A DNA stretch of 64,000 nucleotides from DATMAM01 sp035559995 (GTDB lineage: Bacteria > Desulfobacterota > Binatia > UBA9968). The notes beneath the pieces are model-generated. The model did not search any database and had not been told where the DNA came from. It saw only the letters and a list, made by a program, of their open reading frames with translations. A program made the translations under genes and the position numbers. The first letter of the stretch is position 1, and the number at the start of each line of letters is the position of its first letter. The stretch spans positions 1-64,000 of the forward strand of contig DATMAM010000032.1 of assembly GCA_035559995.1 (NCBI GenBank), read 5' to 3'. Below are positions 17,140-24,424 of this stretch, piece after piece.

Positions 17140-19905
17140 ATGAGCCTCCGTCAATCTTCCACGGCCCGTATGAAAGTCAGCCTTCCTCATCCCCACGACT
17201 GGCGCACGACCGACGCCGACGAGATCAACAAGCGGCGGTGGCGCGCTCAAACCGAAGCGCCGCGTATTTTCCAGCTCGACCACCGGCACCCCATCTTTTC
17301 CAATTTTCGCGTCGGCTCGAGCAGCGGGTTGAGCTACGACGTAGAGATCAGAAGCCTCGCGCGCAGGCTCTTTTCCTGCACCTGCGTGGACTTTCGCACC
17401 AACGCTCTCGGCACCTGCAAGCACGTCGAGGCCACGCTGCTTTATCTCGAGGCCCGATATCCGCGTCTTTTTCAGAAGGCGCGAAGGAATGATGACTCGC
17501 CTCTGATCGACATTGTGCCCGATCCGGCCGCGCAAACGCTTCGAATTGAGAGGGTACTTGATCGCGTTCCCGGGCCGCTGCAAGCGCTGGTATGCGCGGA
17601 CGGTCGACTTCGAGGCGATAACCCGGAACGAACGCTAGAGCAGCTGCGGCGGGCGCGGATTCAAAATCTCCGTATTTCCCAGGAAGTCGAGCCCTGGCTC
17701 GAAGCGCAGCAACAGATCGCGGAGCGCAGAGCCCTCCTCAGGGAATACGAGCAGAAGGTTCAGGCGGGGGAGTGGCCGCTGCAGGAAACGCTCGTTCCGC
17801 TTTATCCTTATCAGCGAGAAGGGATGTTGCACCTGGCCTTTAAGGAGCGCGCCTTGTTGGCGGACGAAATGGGTTTGGGAAAAACCATCCAGGCGATCGC
17901 CGCCTGCGCGCTGCTTCACAGGTTGGAAAAGGCGTCAAGAGTCCTGGTCGTTACTCCGGCGTCGCTCAAGACCGAGTGGGAGGAGCAAATCCAACGCTTT
18001 ACGAAGCTCGGTTATCAATTGGTGTTTGGGCCGCGCCGCAAAAGGTTAGCGCTCTATGTTTCGGCGCCGTTTTTTACCATCGTCAACTACGAACAAATGC
18101 TGAAAGACGCGCTCGACGTCAACGAGAAGCTCAAGCCGGACGTCGTCATACTCGACGAAGCGCAGCGGATCAAAAATTGGAACACCAAGACCGCGCAAGC
18201 CGTCAAGCGCTTGCGGAGCCGCTACGCCTTTGTGCTGACCGGAACGCCGATCGAGAACCGGATCGACGAGCTTTATTCGCTGATGGATTTTCTCAACCCG
18301 GCCGTGCTGGGCCCGCTGTTTCGCTTCAACCGGGAGTTCTACGAGCTGGATGAGCGCGGCCGCCCCGCGGGCTACCGGAACCTGGAGCAGCTCCATCGCA
18401 AGATCAAGCCGTTCATGCTGCGCCGGCGCAAAGCCGACGTGGAGACGGAGCTGCCGGAGCGGAGCGTGCGGAACTTCTTCGTTGCTTTGAGCCGCGAGCA
18501 AAGAGACCGGTATGACGAATACGAGACCATGGTGGCGCGCCTGGCCAGCATCGCCAAGCGGCGCCCTCTGACGCCCGAAGAATCCGAAAGGCTAATGCGC
18601 GGTTTGGCGATGATGCGAATGGTGTGCGACACCAACTACATCTTGGACCCTGCGGAAAAGACCTGCCCGAAACTGCGGGAGCTCGAGAAGATTCTCGAGG
18701 AGTGCCGGGAGAACTCCGACGTCAAGGTGTTGGTTTTCTCGGAGTGGGAACGCATGCTCGGGCTGGTTCGGGAGCTGTGCGAGAGGCTGGGTATCGGCTA
18801 CGCGCTCCACACCGGATCGGTTCCCCAGCGCCGCAGGCGGGCAGAGATTCTGCTTTTCAAGAACGATCCTAACTGCCGTGTGTTTCTCAGCACGGATTCC
18901 GGCAGCACCGGATTGAACCTGCAGGACGCCAGCGTGGTGATCAACTGCGATCTGCCGTGGAACCCTGCCCGTCTGGAGCAGCGGATCGCTCGCGCCTGGC
19001 GCAAAAACCAGACTCGCTCGGTCACGGTGATCAACCTGGTCTCCGAAGGCACGATCGAGCACCGGATGCTCGAAACCCTCGCGAGCAAGCAAGCGCTGGC
19101 GGAAGGAGTTCTCGATTTGCGGGGCGATCTCAAGGGAATCCGGTTCAAAAGCGGGCGCCAGGCCCTGCTCGCCCGCCTGCAGCAGATGCTCGGCTCGAGT
19201 CCTTCCTCGGCGGACCATGAGGTGCATCGACCGAAGCCTTTGCCTGCGGATCGCGCGCTGGCTTTTAGCGCTCTTGCGGCGGAAAAAATGGGACAGGCGC
19301 TGCTCCGCTGCGAAGAACGCTACCCGCTCGAAGGCTCGCACTCGGTGCTTTTGGTGGTCGTGGATGCGGACGCCGCTCTGTGGCGCGAAAAGCTCAGCGC
19401 GCTTCACAAGGATGTTTTTACCAACGGTCACTCCGATCCGCTCTCGAGGATCGAAGTGATCGACCGAGCCACTGACGAAGCTCTGAGACGGATGATAGAA
19501 GCAGGTTTGGTTGCGCCGGCGACCCGCGCGGTTCGTGGCCTTTACTCGCGGAACGGAGAGGCACCCGGACCCGCTCCTCTCTCGGAAGCCGAGAAGCAAA
19601 AGGCGCTTGCCTATGTGGACAAATCCAAGCGGAAGCTCAAAATGGCGCTCTTGCTGGAGAGCGGCGGCCTCATCGAAGAGGCGCGCGAGGCATGCCTGGA
19701 AACGGTCCTTTGGCTGGGCCGCGCCCTCGCGGTTAAGAACCGCTTGCCCGAGCCGGCCGACGTAAACGCCGCGCTCCAAGCGCCCTTATCGCACTATTGG
19801 GGTGAAATGTTGCCGGCGGTCGGCGAATTCGCCGCGATGCCCTCCTTACCGGCGGCACATGTAACCAGGACTCTGGAGAAAATAGCGGATTCTATCGCTC
19901 CTTAA
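17140..19905 (+). CDS. SWIM zinc-finger SNF2-family helicase with extra C-terminal domain
   Basis: A 921-residue superfamily 2 ATPase. An N-terminal SWIM-type metal site, Cys80-x-Cys82...Cys93-x-His95, is followed by the SNF2 core: Walker A DEMGLGKT (~242-249), DEAQ box (339-342), LTGTP motif III (~367), and helicase-C motifs STDSGSTGLNLQ (~584-595) and RLEQRIARAWRKNQ (~611-624). Beyond ~690 is a ~230-residue region that is not helicase; residues ~815-870 are all-helical and look HEPN-like, though the HEPN RxxxxH motif is not evident. Such proteins translocate on dsDNA to remodel bound proteins. GGGAG precedes the ATG. It is a single gene, bordered on both sides by repeats. Confidence 0.88.
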   Translation: MSLRQSSTARMKVSLPHPHDWRTTDADEINKRRWRAQTEAPRIFQLDHRHPIFSNFRVGSSSGLSYDVEIRSLARRLFSCTCVDFRTNALGTCKHVEATLLYLEARYPRLFQKARRNDDSPLIDIVPDPAAQTLRIERVLDRVPGPLQALVCADGRLRGDNPERTLEQLRRARIQNLRISQEVEPWLEAQQQIAERRALLREYEQKVQAGEWPLQETLVPLYPYQREGMLHLAFKERALLADEMGLGKTIQAIAACALLHRLEKASRVLVVTPASLKTEWEEQIQRFTKLGYQLVFGPRRKRLALYVSAPFFTIVNYEQMLKDALDVNEKLKPDVVILDEAQRIKNWNTKTAQAVKRLRSRYAFVLTGTPIENRIDELYSLMDFLNPAVLGPLFRFNREFYELDERGRPAGYRNLEQLHRKIKPFMLRRRKADVETELPERSVRNFFVALSREQRDRYDEYETMVARLASIAKRRPLTPEESERLMRGLAMMRMVCDTNYILDPAEKTCPKLRELEKILEECRENSDVKVLVFSEWERMLGLVRELCERLGIGYALHTGSVPQRRRRAEILLFKNDPNCRVFLSTDSGSTGLNLQDASVVINCDLPWNPARLEQRIARAWRKNQTRSVTVINLVSEGTIEHRMLETLASKQALAEGVLDLRGDLKGIRFKSGRQALLARLQQMLGSSPSSADHEVHRPKPLPADRALAFSALAAEKMGQALLRCEERYPLEGSHSVLLVVVDADAALWREKLSALHKDVFTNGHSDPLSRIEVIDRATDEALRRMIEAGLVAPATRAVRGLYSRNGEAPGPAPLSEAEKQKALAYVDKSKRKLKMALLLESGGLIEEAREACLETVLWLGRALAVKNRLPEPADVNAALQAPLSHYWGEMLPAVGEFAAMPSLPAAHVTRTLEKIADSIAP

Positions 19906-19916
19906 GCTCCAAGTGC

Positions 19917-19954
19917 GATGGGTATCGGCGTGTCGCGCCCTCCACCCATCCTAC
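19917..19954. repeat. GATGGGT/ACCCATC dispersed hairpin repeat, copy 2
   Basis: Begins GATGGGTATCGGCG and ends ACCCATCCTAC; the outer arms GATGGGT and ACCCATC pair perfectly. It shares both ends with copies 3 and 4 and differs from them only in the middle. It lies right after the helicase stop codon. Confidence 0.75.
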
Positions 19955-20014
19955 CAGTGCTCGCGCCACCGCCCGGTCCTTGTTGAGAATCAAAGCAGAT
20001 TACAATTACTGACT

Positions 20015-20530
20015 CCCGGAGTAGCGGCCGTCTCCGCTTGCGTATCCGGTTCCTACCGACCGCCCTGAGTAGGCGGCGCACAGCGCTGCCGTATCCCTCC
20101 CTCGATACGCGGCTCCGCCGCTACTCGGGAATTCGGTTTTATCCGATCATCCTGAGTAGGGAGTGCGCAGCGCTTCCATAGTGCGCAGCGCTTCCATATC
20201 GAAGAAGAGTAGTCCGCCGGAGGCGGGCGTATCCCTTGCTGCTGCCCTTCGGGCCTACTCGGGACGTTCGGGATAGACGCCCTGCGGGCCTACTCCGGGA
20301 AATCGGTCTTGGGAGGGCTGGTTAGTCACAAAGAAGAGCTTCCGTTTCTGTCGTCGCCCCACTGCAGATCGCTTCTCTTAAAAGCCGGATCTCTTTCACC
20401 GATACCCCGAGTAGCGACCGTCGCGGTCGCGTATCCCTCGATACGCGCTGCGCGCTACTCGGGAACTCGGGGTACCAACCCAACCGGGTCCCCGAGTGGC
20501 GACCGTCGCGGTCGCGTAGCGAGGGGCGCG
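20015..20530. repeat. cluster of about ten CCCGAGTAG-hairpin-CGTATC repeat units (REP-like)
   Basis: Units share a left end CCCGAGTAG (variants CCCTGAGTAG, CCCGGAGTAG) and a right end CGTATC, often followed by CCTCG or GAAGG. Between them is a short hairpin whose arms differ in each unit while the loop is almost always 3 nt. Plus-strand units start near 20015, 20063, 20150, 20205, 20405 and 20492; minus-strand units end near 20130, 20264, 20300 and 20463. Examples of hearts: GCGACCG-TCG-CGGTCGC, GCGGC-GGA-GCCGC, CCGCC-GGA-GGCGG, GCCC-GAA-GGGC. Several plus and minus units face each other through CGTATC/GATACG. The ~90 bp at 20310-20400 and the ~55 bp before the GIY-YIG gene show no unit. Confidence 0.85.
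20162..20197 (+). repeat. perfect 18-bp tandem duplication inside a repeat unit
   Basis: AGTGCGCAGCGCTTCCAT occurs twice head to tail (20162-20179 and 20180-20197). It duplicates the heart of one CCTGAGTAG...ATATCGAAG unit, so it is a recent local event within the cluster. Confidence 0.9.
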
Positions 20531-20588
20531 GATTTGCACTCCTCGCCAAAGTTGACTAAAGCGTCGAGGATCCGGAGGTAAGCTTCCC

Positions 20589-20909
20589 ATGGCACGGCCC
20601 TTCTTTACTTACATTCTCCGATGTTCAGACAGGTCGTACTATGTCGGACACACCGACGAGCTGGAACAGCGTATTGCACAGCATGGCAGTGGGCTCGGTT
20701 CGGACTATACCGCTACACGCTTGCCGATTACGCTCGTTTGGTTTGAAGAATTCCCGACCCGCGAAGAAGCCAAGGCCGCCGAGGCGCAGCTTAAGAAATG
20801 GGGCCGGCGCAAAAAAGAGGCTCTGATCGAGGGCAAGATCGAAGAATTGAAGCAGGCGGCGCGCAAAGACTGGCAGGCGTATCGGCAAAGACGCGGTAAA
20901 ACACGGTGA
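20589..20909 (+). CDS. small GIY-YIG nuclease-domain protein (UPF0213/YhbQ-like)
   Basis: A 106-residue single-domain GIY-YIG protein. FFTYILRCSDRSYYVGHT supplies the GIY-like (TYIL) and YIG-like (YYVG) elements with Tyr8 and Tyr18; LEQRIAQH supplies the catalytic Arg28; AEAQLKKWGR supplies the metal-binding Glu65. The fold cleaves one DNA strand with a single metal ion. Some family members are housekeeping, others are homing or transposon nucleases. Here GGAGG precedes the ATG, and copies of one hairpin repeat lie on both sides, which suggests a functional link. No other mobility gene is next to it. Confidence 0.88.
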   Translation: MARPFFTYILRCSDRSYYVGHTDELEQRIAQHGSGLGSDYTATRLPITLVWFEEFPTREEAKAAEAQLKKWGRRKKEALIEGKIEELKQAARKDWQAYRQRRGKTR

Positions 20910-20922
20910 TCCTTCGTTTACC

Positions 20923-20967
20923 CCGACCGCCCTGAGTAGGCAGCGCGCAGCGCTGCCGTATCGAAGG
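20923..20967 (+). repeat. CCCTGAGTAG-hairpin-GTATCGAAGG unit downstream of the GIY-YIG gene
   Basis: The first 40 bases match 20056-20095, on the other side of the GIY-YIG gene, at 38 of 40 positions. The heart is GGCAGCGC-GCA-GCGCTGCC, a perfect 8-bp stem with a 3-nt loop; in the upstream copy GGCGGCGC replaces the left arm, giving a G-T wobble. It starts 13 bp after the GIY-YIG stop codon. Confidence 0.88.
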
Positions 20968-21028
20968 TGTGTGGGATTCGTGTGCGTTTGTCATTGCGCG
21001 GGCAATGTGATCAGGGTACTTATCTCAC

Positions 21029-22006
21029 GTGCGGTTGAAAGCGCTCTATGCCGCTCTCTTGTCATTGATAATTCCAGTGCATTTTTCCGTATTGTCAGCG
21101 GCTCTCGGGGAAAAAGATGAGGGCAGAATCTTTCTGTCCAGCCTCACGCTTCCTGAGAATCGGTTCCTTACTCTAACTCGAGAGGGAAAACCGGTAATGA
21201 TCTGGGGCGATCTCGTTTTTCCCTCTGAGGGTTCGGCGCCATTCCCGGCGGTCGTGCTGGCGCACGGCTGCGGCGGCCTCGGGCCGACCGTGAGGGAATG
21301 GGCAAAACAGCTCAACTCGATGGGTGCTGCTGCTTTTGCCGTCGATAGCTTTGGCGGGCGCGCGATCAAAGAAACCTGCACCGGACAAAGCCGAATCAAC
21401 CGGGGAAGCCGCGTCATCGACGCGTACCGGGCGCTCGAATTGCTGTCGACCGATCGGCGCGTCGATGCCTCCCGCGTGGCTCTCATGGGATTTTCGCAGG
21501 GCGGCGCGGTAACGCTGCTTGCGCGCCAGCTCAGGCTGCAGCGTTTGTGGTTGCGCGAAGGTCTTGAGTTTGCCGCTTATCTCGCTTTTTACCCCGGAGC
21601 GTGCAATTACCGGTTCTTGAACGAGACCGACGTCAGCCCTCGGCCGCTCAGGATTTTCCAGGGAACGGCCGACGACTGGACGCCGATCGGGCCGTGCCGG
21701 GAATACGTGAAAAGAATGCGCGCCGCGGGAAAGGATGTCGAGATCTTCGAGTACGCCGGCGCCTATCACGCGTTTGACAATCCTAGGCTCCCGGCGCAAA
21801 GGTTCAGACCCGAAGTGATAAACAGTAGCAGCTGCTCGTACGTCGAAGGAGAGCCGGGCCGATTCCGGATTCTCCACCGCGAGAGCGGGAAGCCCGCGAG
21901 CGCCGAAGACTCGTGCCGCAAACGCGGCGCGACGATCGGCCATCATCCGGCTGCGTACAGGCAAGCGATCGAGGACGTGCGGAGTTTTCTTCAAAAAATC
22001 TTTTAG
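21029..22006 (+). CDS. exported dienelactone hydrolase-family enzyme
   Basis: 325 residues with a hydrophobic N-terminal signal (LKALYAALLSLIIPVHFSVLSAALG) and an alpha/beta-hydrolase domain. Nucleophile elbow GFSQGG (Ser156), acid in GTADDWTP (Asp215 or Asp216) and GAYHAFD (His247) form the triad; AHGCGGL is the oxyanion region. Motif spacing matches the DLH family. The natural DLH nucleophile is Cys, so Ser here suggests an esterase or other hydrolase rather than classical chlorocatechol-pathway activity. GTG start at 21029. It is flanked by repeats and has no obvious operon partner. Confidence 0.83.
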   Translation: MRLKALYAALLSLIIPVHFSVLSAALGEKDEGRIFLSSLTLPENRFLTLTREGKPVMIWGDLVFPSEGSAPFPAVVLAHGCGGLGPTVREWAKQLNSMGAAAFAVDSFGGRAIKETCTGQSRINRGSRVIDAYRALELLSTDRRVDASRVALMGFSQGGAVTLLARQLRLQRLWLREGLEFAAYLAFYPGACNYRFLNETDVSPRPLRIFQGTADDWTPIGPCREYVKRMRAAGKDVEIFEYAGAYHAFDNPRLPAQRFRPEVINSSSCSYVEGEPGRFRILHRESGKPASAEDSCRKRGATIGHHPAAYRQAIEDVRSFLQKIF

Positions 22007-22010
22007 AAAC

Positions 22011-22044
22011 GATGGGTATCGGCGCAGGGCGCCTCGACCCATCC
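22011..22044. repeat. GATGGGT/ACCCATC dispersed hairpin repeat, copy 3
   Basis: Begins GATGGGTATCGGCGCAGG and ends GCCTCGACCCATCC. Nearly identical to copy 4 apart from a few central bases, with outer arms GATGGGT/ACCCATC and inner GGCGC/GCGCC pairing. It follows the dienelactone-hydrolase-like gene directly and could act as its transcription terminator or mRNA 3' stabiliser. Confidence 0.75.
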
Positions 22045-22155
22045 TGCGATTGCGAATCGTTTGTCGGCCGCCGGAGCGAACCGGGGCGTCGACCCCAGGT
22101 GGGAGCGCCGATCCGTCCTACAATTCGGAACCGCGGAACCGCCTTCGACACCTGG

Positions 22156-22184
22156 TTGACAAAGTCTCGCGTCTTGCGGTTAAT
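22156..22184 (+). promoter_or_regulatory. sigma-70-type promoter of the first E1alpha gene
   Basis: Perfect TTGACA at 22156-22161, 17-nt spacer, -10 GTTAAT at 22179-22184. AGGAGAGAAG and the ATG of the E1alpha gene follow within ~25 nt. Confidence 0.6.
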
Positions 22185-22207
22185 TCGATCCCAACAGGAG
22201 AGAGAAG

Positions 22208-23221
22208 ATGCTGCCCAAGCTCCCGCATAACGAGTTGATCGAGCTGTGCCGCAAGATGCTCGTGATTCGCCATTTCGAGGAGGCGCTGATCGACCTCTAC
22301 GAAAAGAATGAATTTCGCGGCCACTACCACGTCTATATCGGCCAGGAAGCAACCGGCGTTCCCGCGCTCGCGTGCGTTCAGGACGGCGACTATTTGTTTT
22401 CCACGCATCGCAACCACGGCCATCTGCTCGCGCGCGGCGCCGACCCCGGGCGCTTGTTCGCCGAGATTCTCGGGCGGCGCGACGGCTACAACAAGGGAAA
22501 GGGCGGAACCTTTCACAGCGTCGTTCCCTCCCTGGGTTTTCATCACACCTCGGCTATTGTCGCCGGGATCCTTCCGCTGGCGGCGGGTACCGCCTACGCC
22601 GCAAAGAGGCTGAAAAGCGGCCGCGTGACGGTGGCTCTTTTTGGCGACGGCGCGCTCGAGGAGGGGGCGGCCGCGGAGGCGTTCAATCTGGCTTCGCTGA
22701 ACAAGCTTCCGGTACTGTTCTTGTGCGAAAATAACGGCGGCCGGCAACGCGGCGCCGCGGCGGCGCCGTCGGCGAGCATGGCGGCCTTTCCGCTGACCGA
22801 CATCCCTCGGGCGTACAAGATTGCGGCGCGGCAGGTGAACGGAGCCGATGCGGGCGCGGTGCACGCGGCGGTTGCCGAAGCGCTTGCAAAGGTACGAGCC
22901 GGCGAAGGGCCGCAGTTTATCGAGGCGCTCACCGTGCGCTGGCCAGGCAATGAAGCCAGTTGGCCTATCGCGCCGGCGAAGACCAGCGTCGCGCTTGCTT
23001 GGAATGTCGAACCTGTTCCCGAAGCGGCGCGCGGGTGGTATCGCGACAACGATCCGGTGCTTATTTTTGTCCGCGAGCTTGTGGGCGCAAAAGTGGCGAC
23101 GCGCGAGGAAATCGCGAAAATTGAGCAGACAGTTCAGGCCGCGATTCAAGAGGCAGTGCGGTTTGCCTTGGCCAGCCCATATCCCGAGCCCGAGACCGCA
23201 CTGGAGGATGTCTTCGCATAA
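22208..23221 (+). CDS. thiamine-diphosphate dehydrogenase E1 component, alpha subunit (first pair)
   Basis: 337 residues of the PDHA/AcoA family, which decarboxylate 2-oxoacids or acetoin with thiamine diphosphate. The cofactor motif GDG(146-148)...ENN(174-176) is intact with the usual spacing, and RNHGHLLARGAD and YNKGKGGTFHS match the family. The region after ENN (GGRQRGAAAAPSASMAA) is unlike the usual phosphorylation-loop region with its YGMGT motif, so substrate choice may differ from pyruvate dehydrogenase. Good AGGAG start. It pairs with the E1beta gene 67 bp downstream; no lipoyl E2 or E3 is nearby. Confidence 0.88.
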   Translation: MLPKLPHNELIELCRKMLVIRHFEEALIDLYEKNEFRGHYHVYIGQEATGVPALACVQDGDYLFSTHRNHGHLLARGADPGRLFAEILGRRDGYNKGKGGTFHSVVPSLGFHHTSAIVAGILPLAAGTAYAAKRLKSGRVTVALFGDGALEEGAAAEAFNLASLNKLPVLFLCENNGGRQRGAAAAPSASMAAFPLTDIPRAYKIAARQVNGADAGAVHAAVAEALAKVRAGEGPQFIEALTVRWPGNEASWPIAPAKTSVALAWNVEPVPEAARGWYRDNDPVLIFVRELVGAKVATREEIAKIEQTVQAAIQEAVRFALASPYPEPETALEDVFA

Positions 23222-23237
23222 TCGTTTAATCGTGTTC

Positions 23238-23271
23238 GTGATCGTGTCCGTAATTTGACGAGCACGACCAC
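23238..23271. repeat. inverted repeat between E1alpha and E1beta of the first pair
   Basis: GTGATCGTG (23238-23246) and CACGACCAC (23263-23271) pair with one mismatch around a 16-nt loop, in a TCGTG-rich 67-bp spacer. It might be an mRNA processing or attenuation hairpin, but there is no T run, so it is not a strong terminator. Confidence 0.4.
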
Positions 23272-23288
23272 GTCTTTCAGGAGCGAAC

Positions 23289-24257
23289 ATGCGCGAGATG
23301 GCGTACTACGAGGCGAAGCTTGCGGCCCTGCGCGAGCTTCTCGCTGAAGACGAGCGCGTGCATCTGATCGGCGGGTCGTTTTTCTCGCAAAGCCCGCGGC
23401 GCGCCCTTTTCGGCGAGATCCAAAAAAGCTTTCGCGAGCGGATCCTGCCGGTGCCGATCTCGGAATTGGGCTACTGCGGGCTGGCGATCGGCGCGGCGCT
23501 GGCGGGCCTTCGGCCGATCGTCGATCTCAGCACCGGAAGCTTTATCTACGAGGCGTGGCCGCAAGTCGTCAACGAGGCGGCGAACGTTTTTTACATGTCG
23601 GCGGGGCAGACGCGCGCGCCGGTCGTCTTTCATCTTTTTCATGGCATCCGCGGCGGCGGCGCGGCGCAGCATTCGGCAAGCCCGCAGGCGATGTTCTGGA
23701 ACGCCCCCGGACTCGAGATCGTCCTGCCGTCGTCGCCGAGGGACGTGAAAGGCCTGCTCAAAACCGCCGTCCGAAGCGAGAACCCGACGATTTTTGTCGA
23801 TCACGTCGGCTTGCTCGAATCTCGCGGCATGGTTCCCGACGATGAGGCGATCCCCTTCGGCCAGGCGGACATCAAGCGCGCCGGAAGCGATATCACCGTC
23901 ATCGCGACCTCGCTGATGGTGCAGCGGTCGCTCAAGGTCGCGGAGGATCTGGCGCGCGAAGGGATCGGGGTCGAGGTGGTCGACCCGCGCACGCTGGTGC
24001 CGCTGGATCTTGCGACCTTGCTGGCTTCGGTCGAAAAGACCGGGCGCGTGGTGATCGTGGACGAATGCCACCAAAGCTGCGGGGTCGCCGCGGAACTGTC
24101 CGCGCGGATCGCCGAGGAGGGCTTCGACAAGCTCAAGGGCCCGATCCGGCGCGTCGCGACCTACGATGTCCCCGTCCCTTACAGCCCTCCGCTCGAAGAG
24201 TTCATCGGCCCCACCGAGGCGCGGATCGCCGCCGCGATTCGCGCGGCTTTAGGTTAG
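23289..24257 (+). CDS. thiamine-diphosphate dehydrogenase E1 component, beta subunit (first pair)
   Basis: 322 residues, transketolase pyrimidine-binding domain plus C-terminal domain, partner of the preceding alpha subunit. Signatures: GGSFFSQSPRRALFGEIQ, PISELGYCGLAIGAALAGLRPIVDL (the conserved Glu of the pyrimidine site), VFHLFHGIRGGGAAQHSAS and the C-terminal IVDECHQSCGVAAEL. The order matches other E1beta proteins although the family-typical 'GEDVG' start is replaced by 'GGSFF'. Ribosome binding site AGGAG before the ATG at 23289; a second ATG follows three codons later. Confidence 0.88.
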   Translation: MREMAYYEAKLAALRELLAEDERVHLIGGSFFSQSPRRALFGEIQKSFRERILPVPISELGYCGLAIGAALAGLRPIVDLSTGSFIYEAWPQVVNEAANVFYMSAGQTRAPVVFHLFHGIRGGGAAQHSASPQAMFWNAPGLEIVLPSSPRDVKGLLKTAVRSENPTIFVDHVGLLESRGMVPDDEAIPFGQADIKRAGSDITVIATSLMVQRSLKVAEDLAREGIGVEVVDPRTLVPLDLATLLASVEKTGRVVIVDECHQSCGVAAELSARIAEEGFDKLKGPIRRVATYDVPVPYSPPLEEFIGPTEARIAAAIRAALG

Positions 24258-24339
24258 AGGTTGAGAACTTGCGCTTCGCCGCCAGTAGTTATTTTCGGCG
24301 GTAGAGCGTGAGCGACGCCCGCCGTCCGAAAACGAAGAT

Positions 24340-24376
24340 GATGGGTATCGGCGCACAGCGCCTCAACCCATCCTAC
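24340..24376. repeat. GATGGGT/ACCCATC dispersed hairpin repeat, copy 4
   Basis: Begins GATGGGTATCGGCGCACAGC and ends CCTCAACCCATCCTAC, the best consensus copy. The outer arms and an inner GGCGC/GCGCC stem can pair. It lies in the 167-bp gap between the two E1alpha/E1beta pairs. Confidence 0.75.
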
Positions 24377-24424
24377 AAAACTAGCTGTAGGAACCCTGTA
24401 GAAAGGACTCAATAGATTGGCACT

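Noticed and set aside
20015..20530. CRISPR-like array
   Set aside because: Units are not evenly spaced, occur in both orientations, and their 'spacers' are self-complementary hairpin hearts rather than unrelated sequences. No cas gene is near.
21804..22352. 182-codon minus-strand frame spanning an intergenic region
   Set aside because: Arg/Ser-rich, covers repeat copy 3 and the E1alpha promoter and start; no motif.
23238..23271. Rho-independent terminator between E1alpha and E1beta
   Set aside because: The hairpin has a mismatch, a 16-nt loop and no T run.
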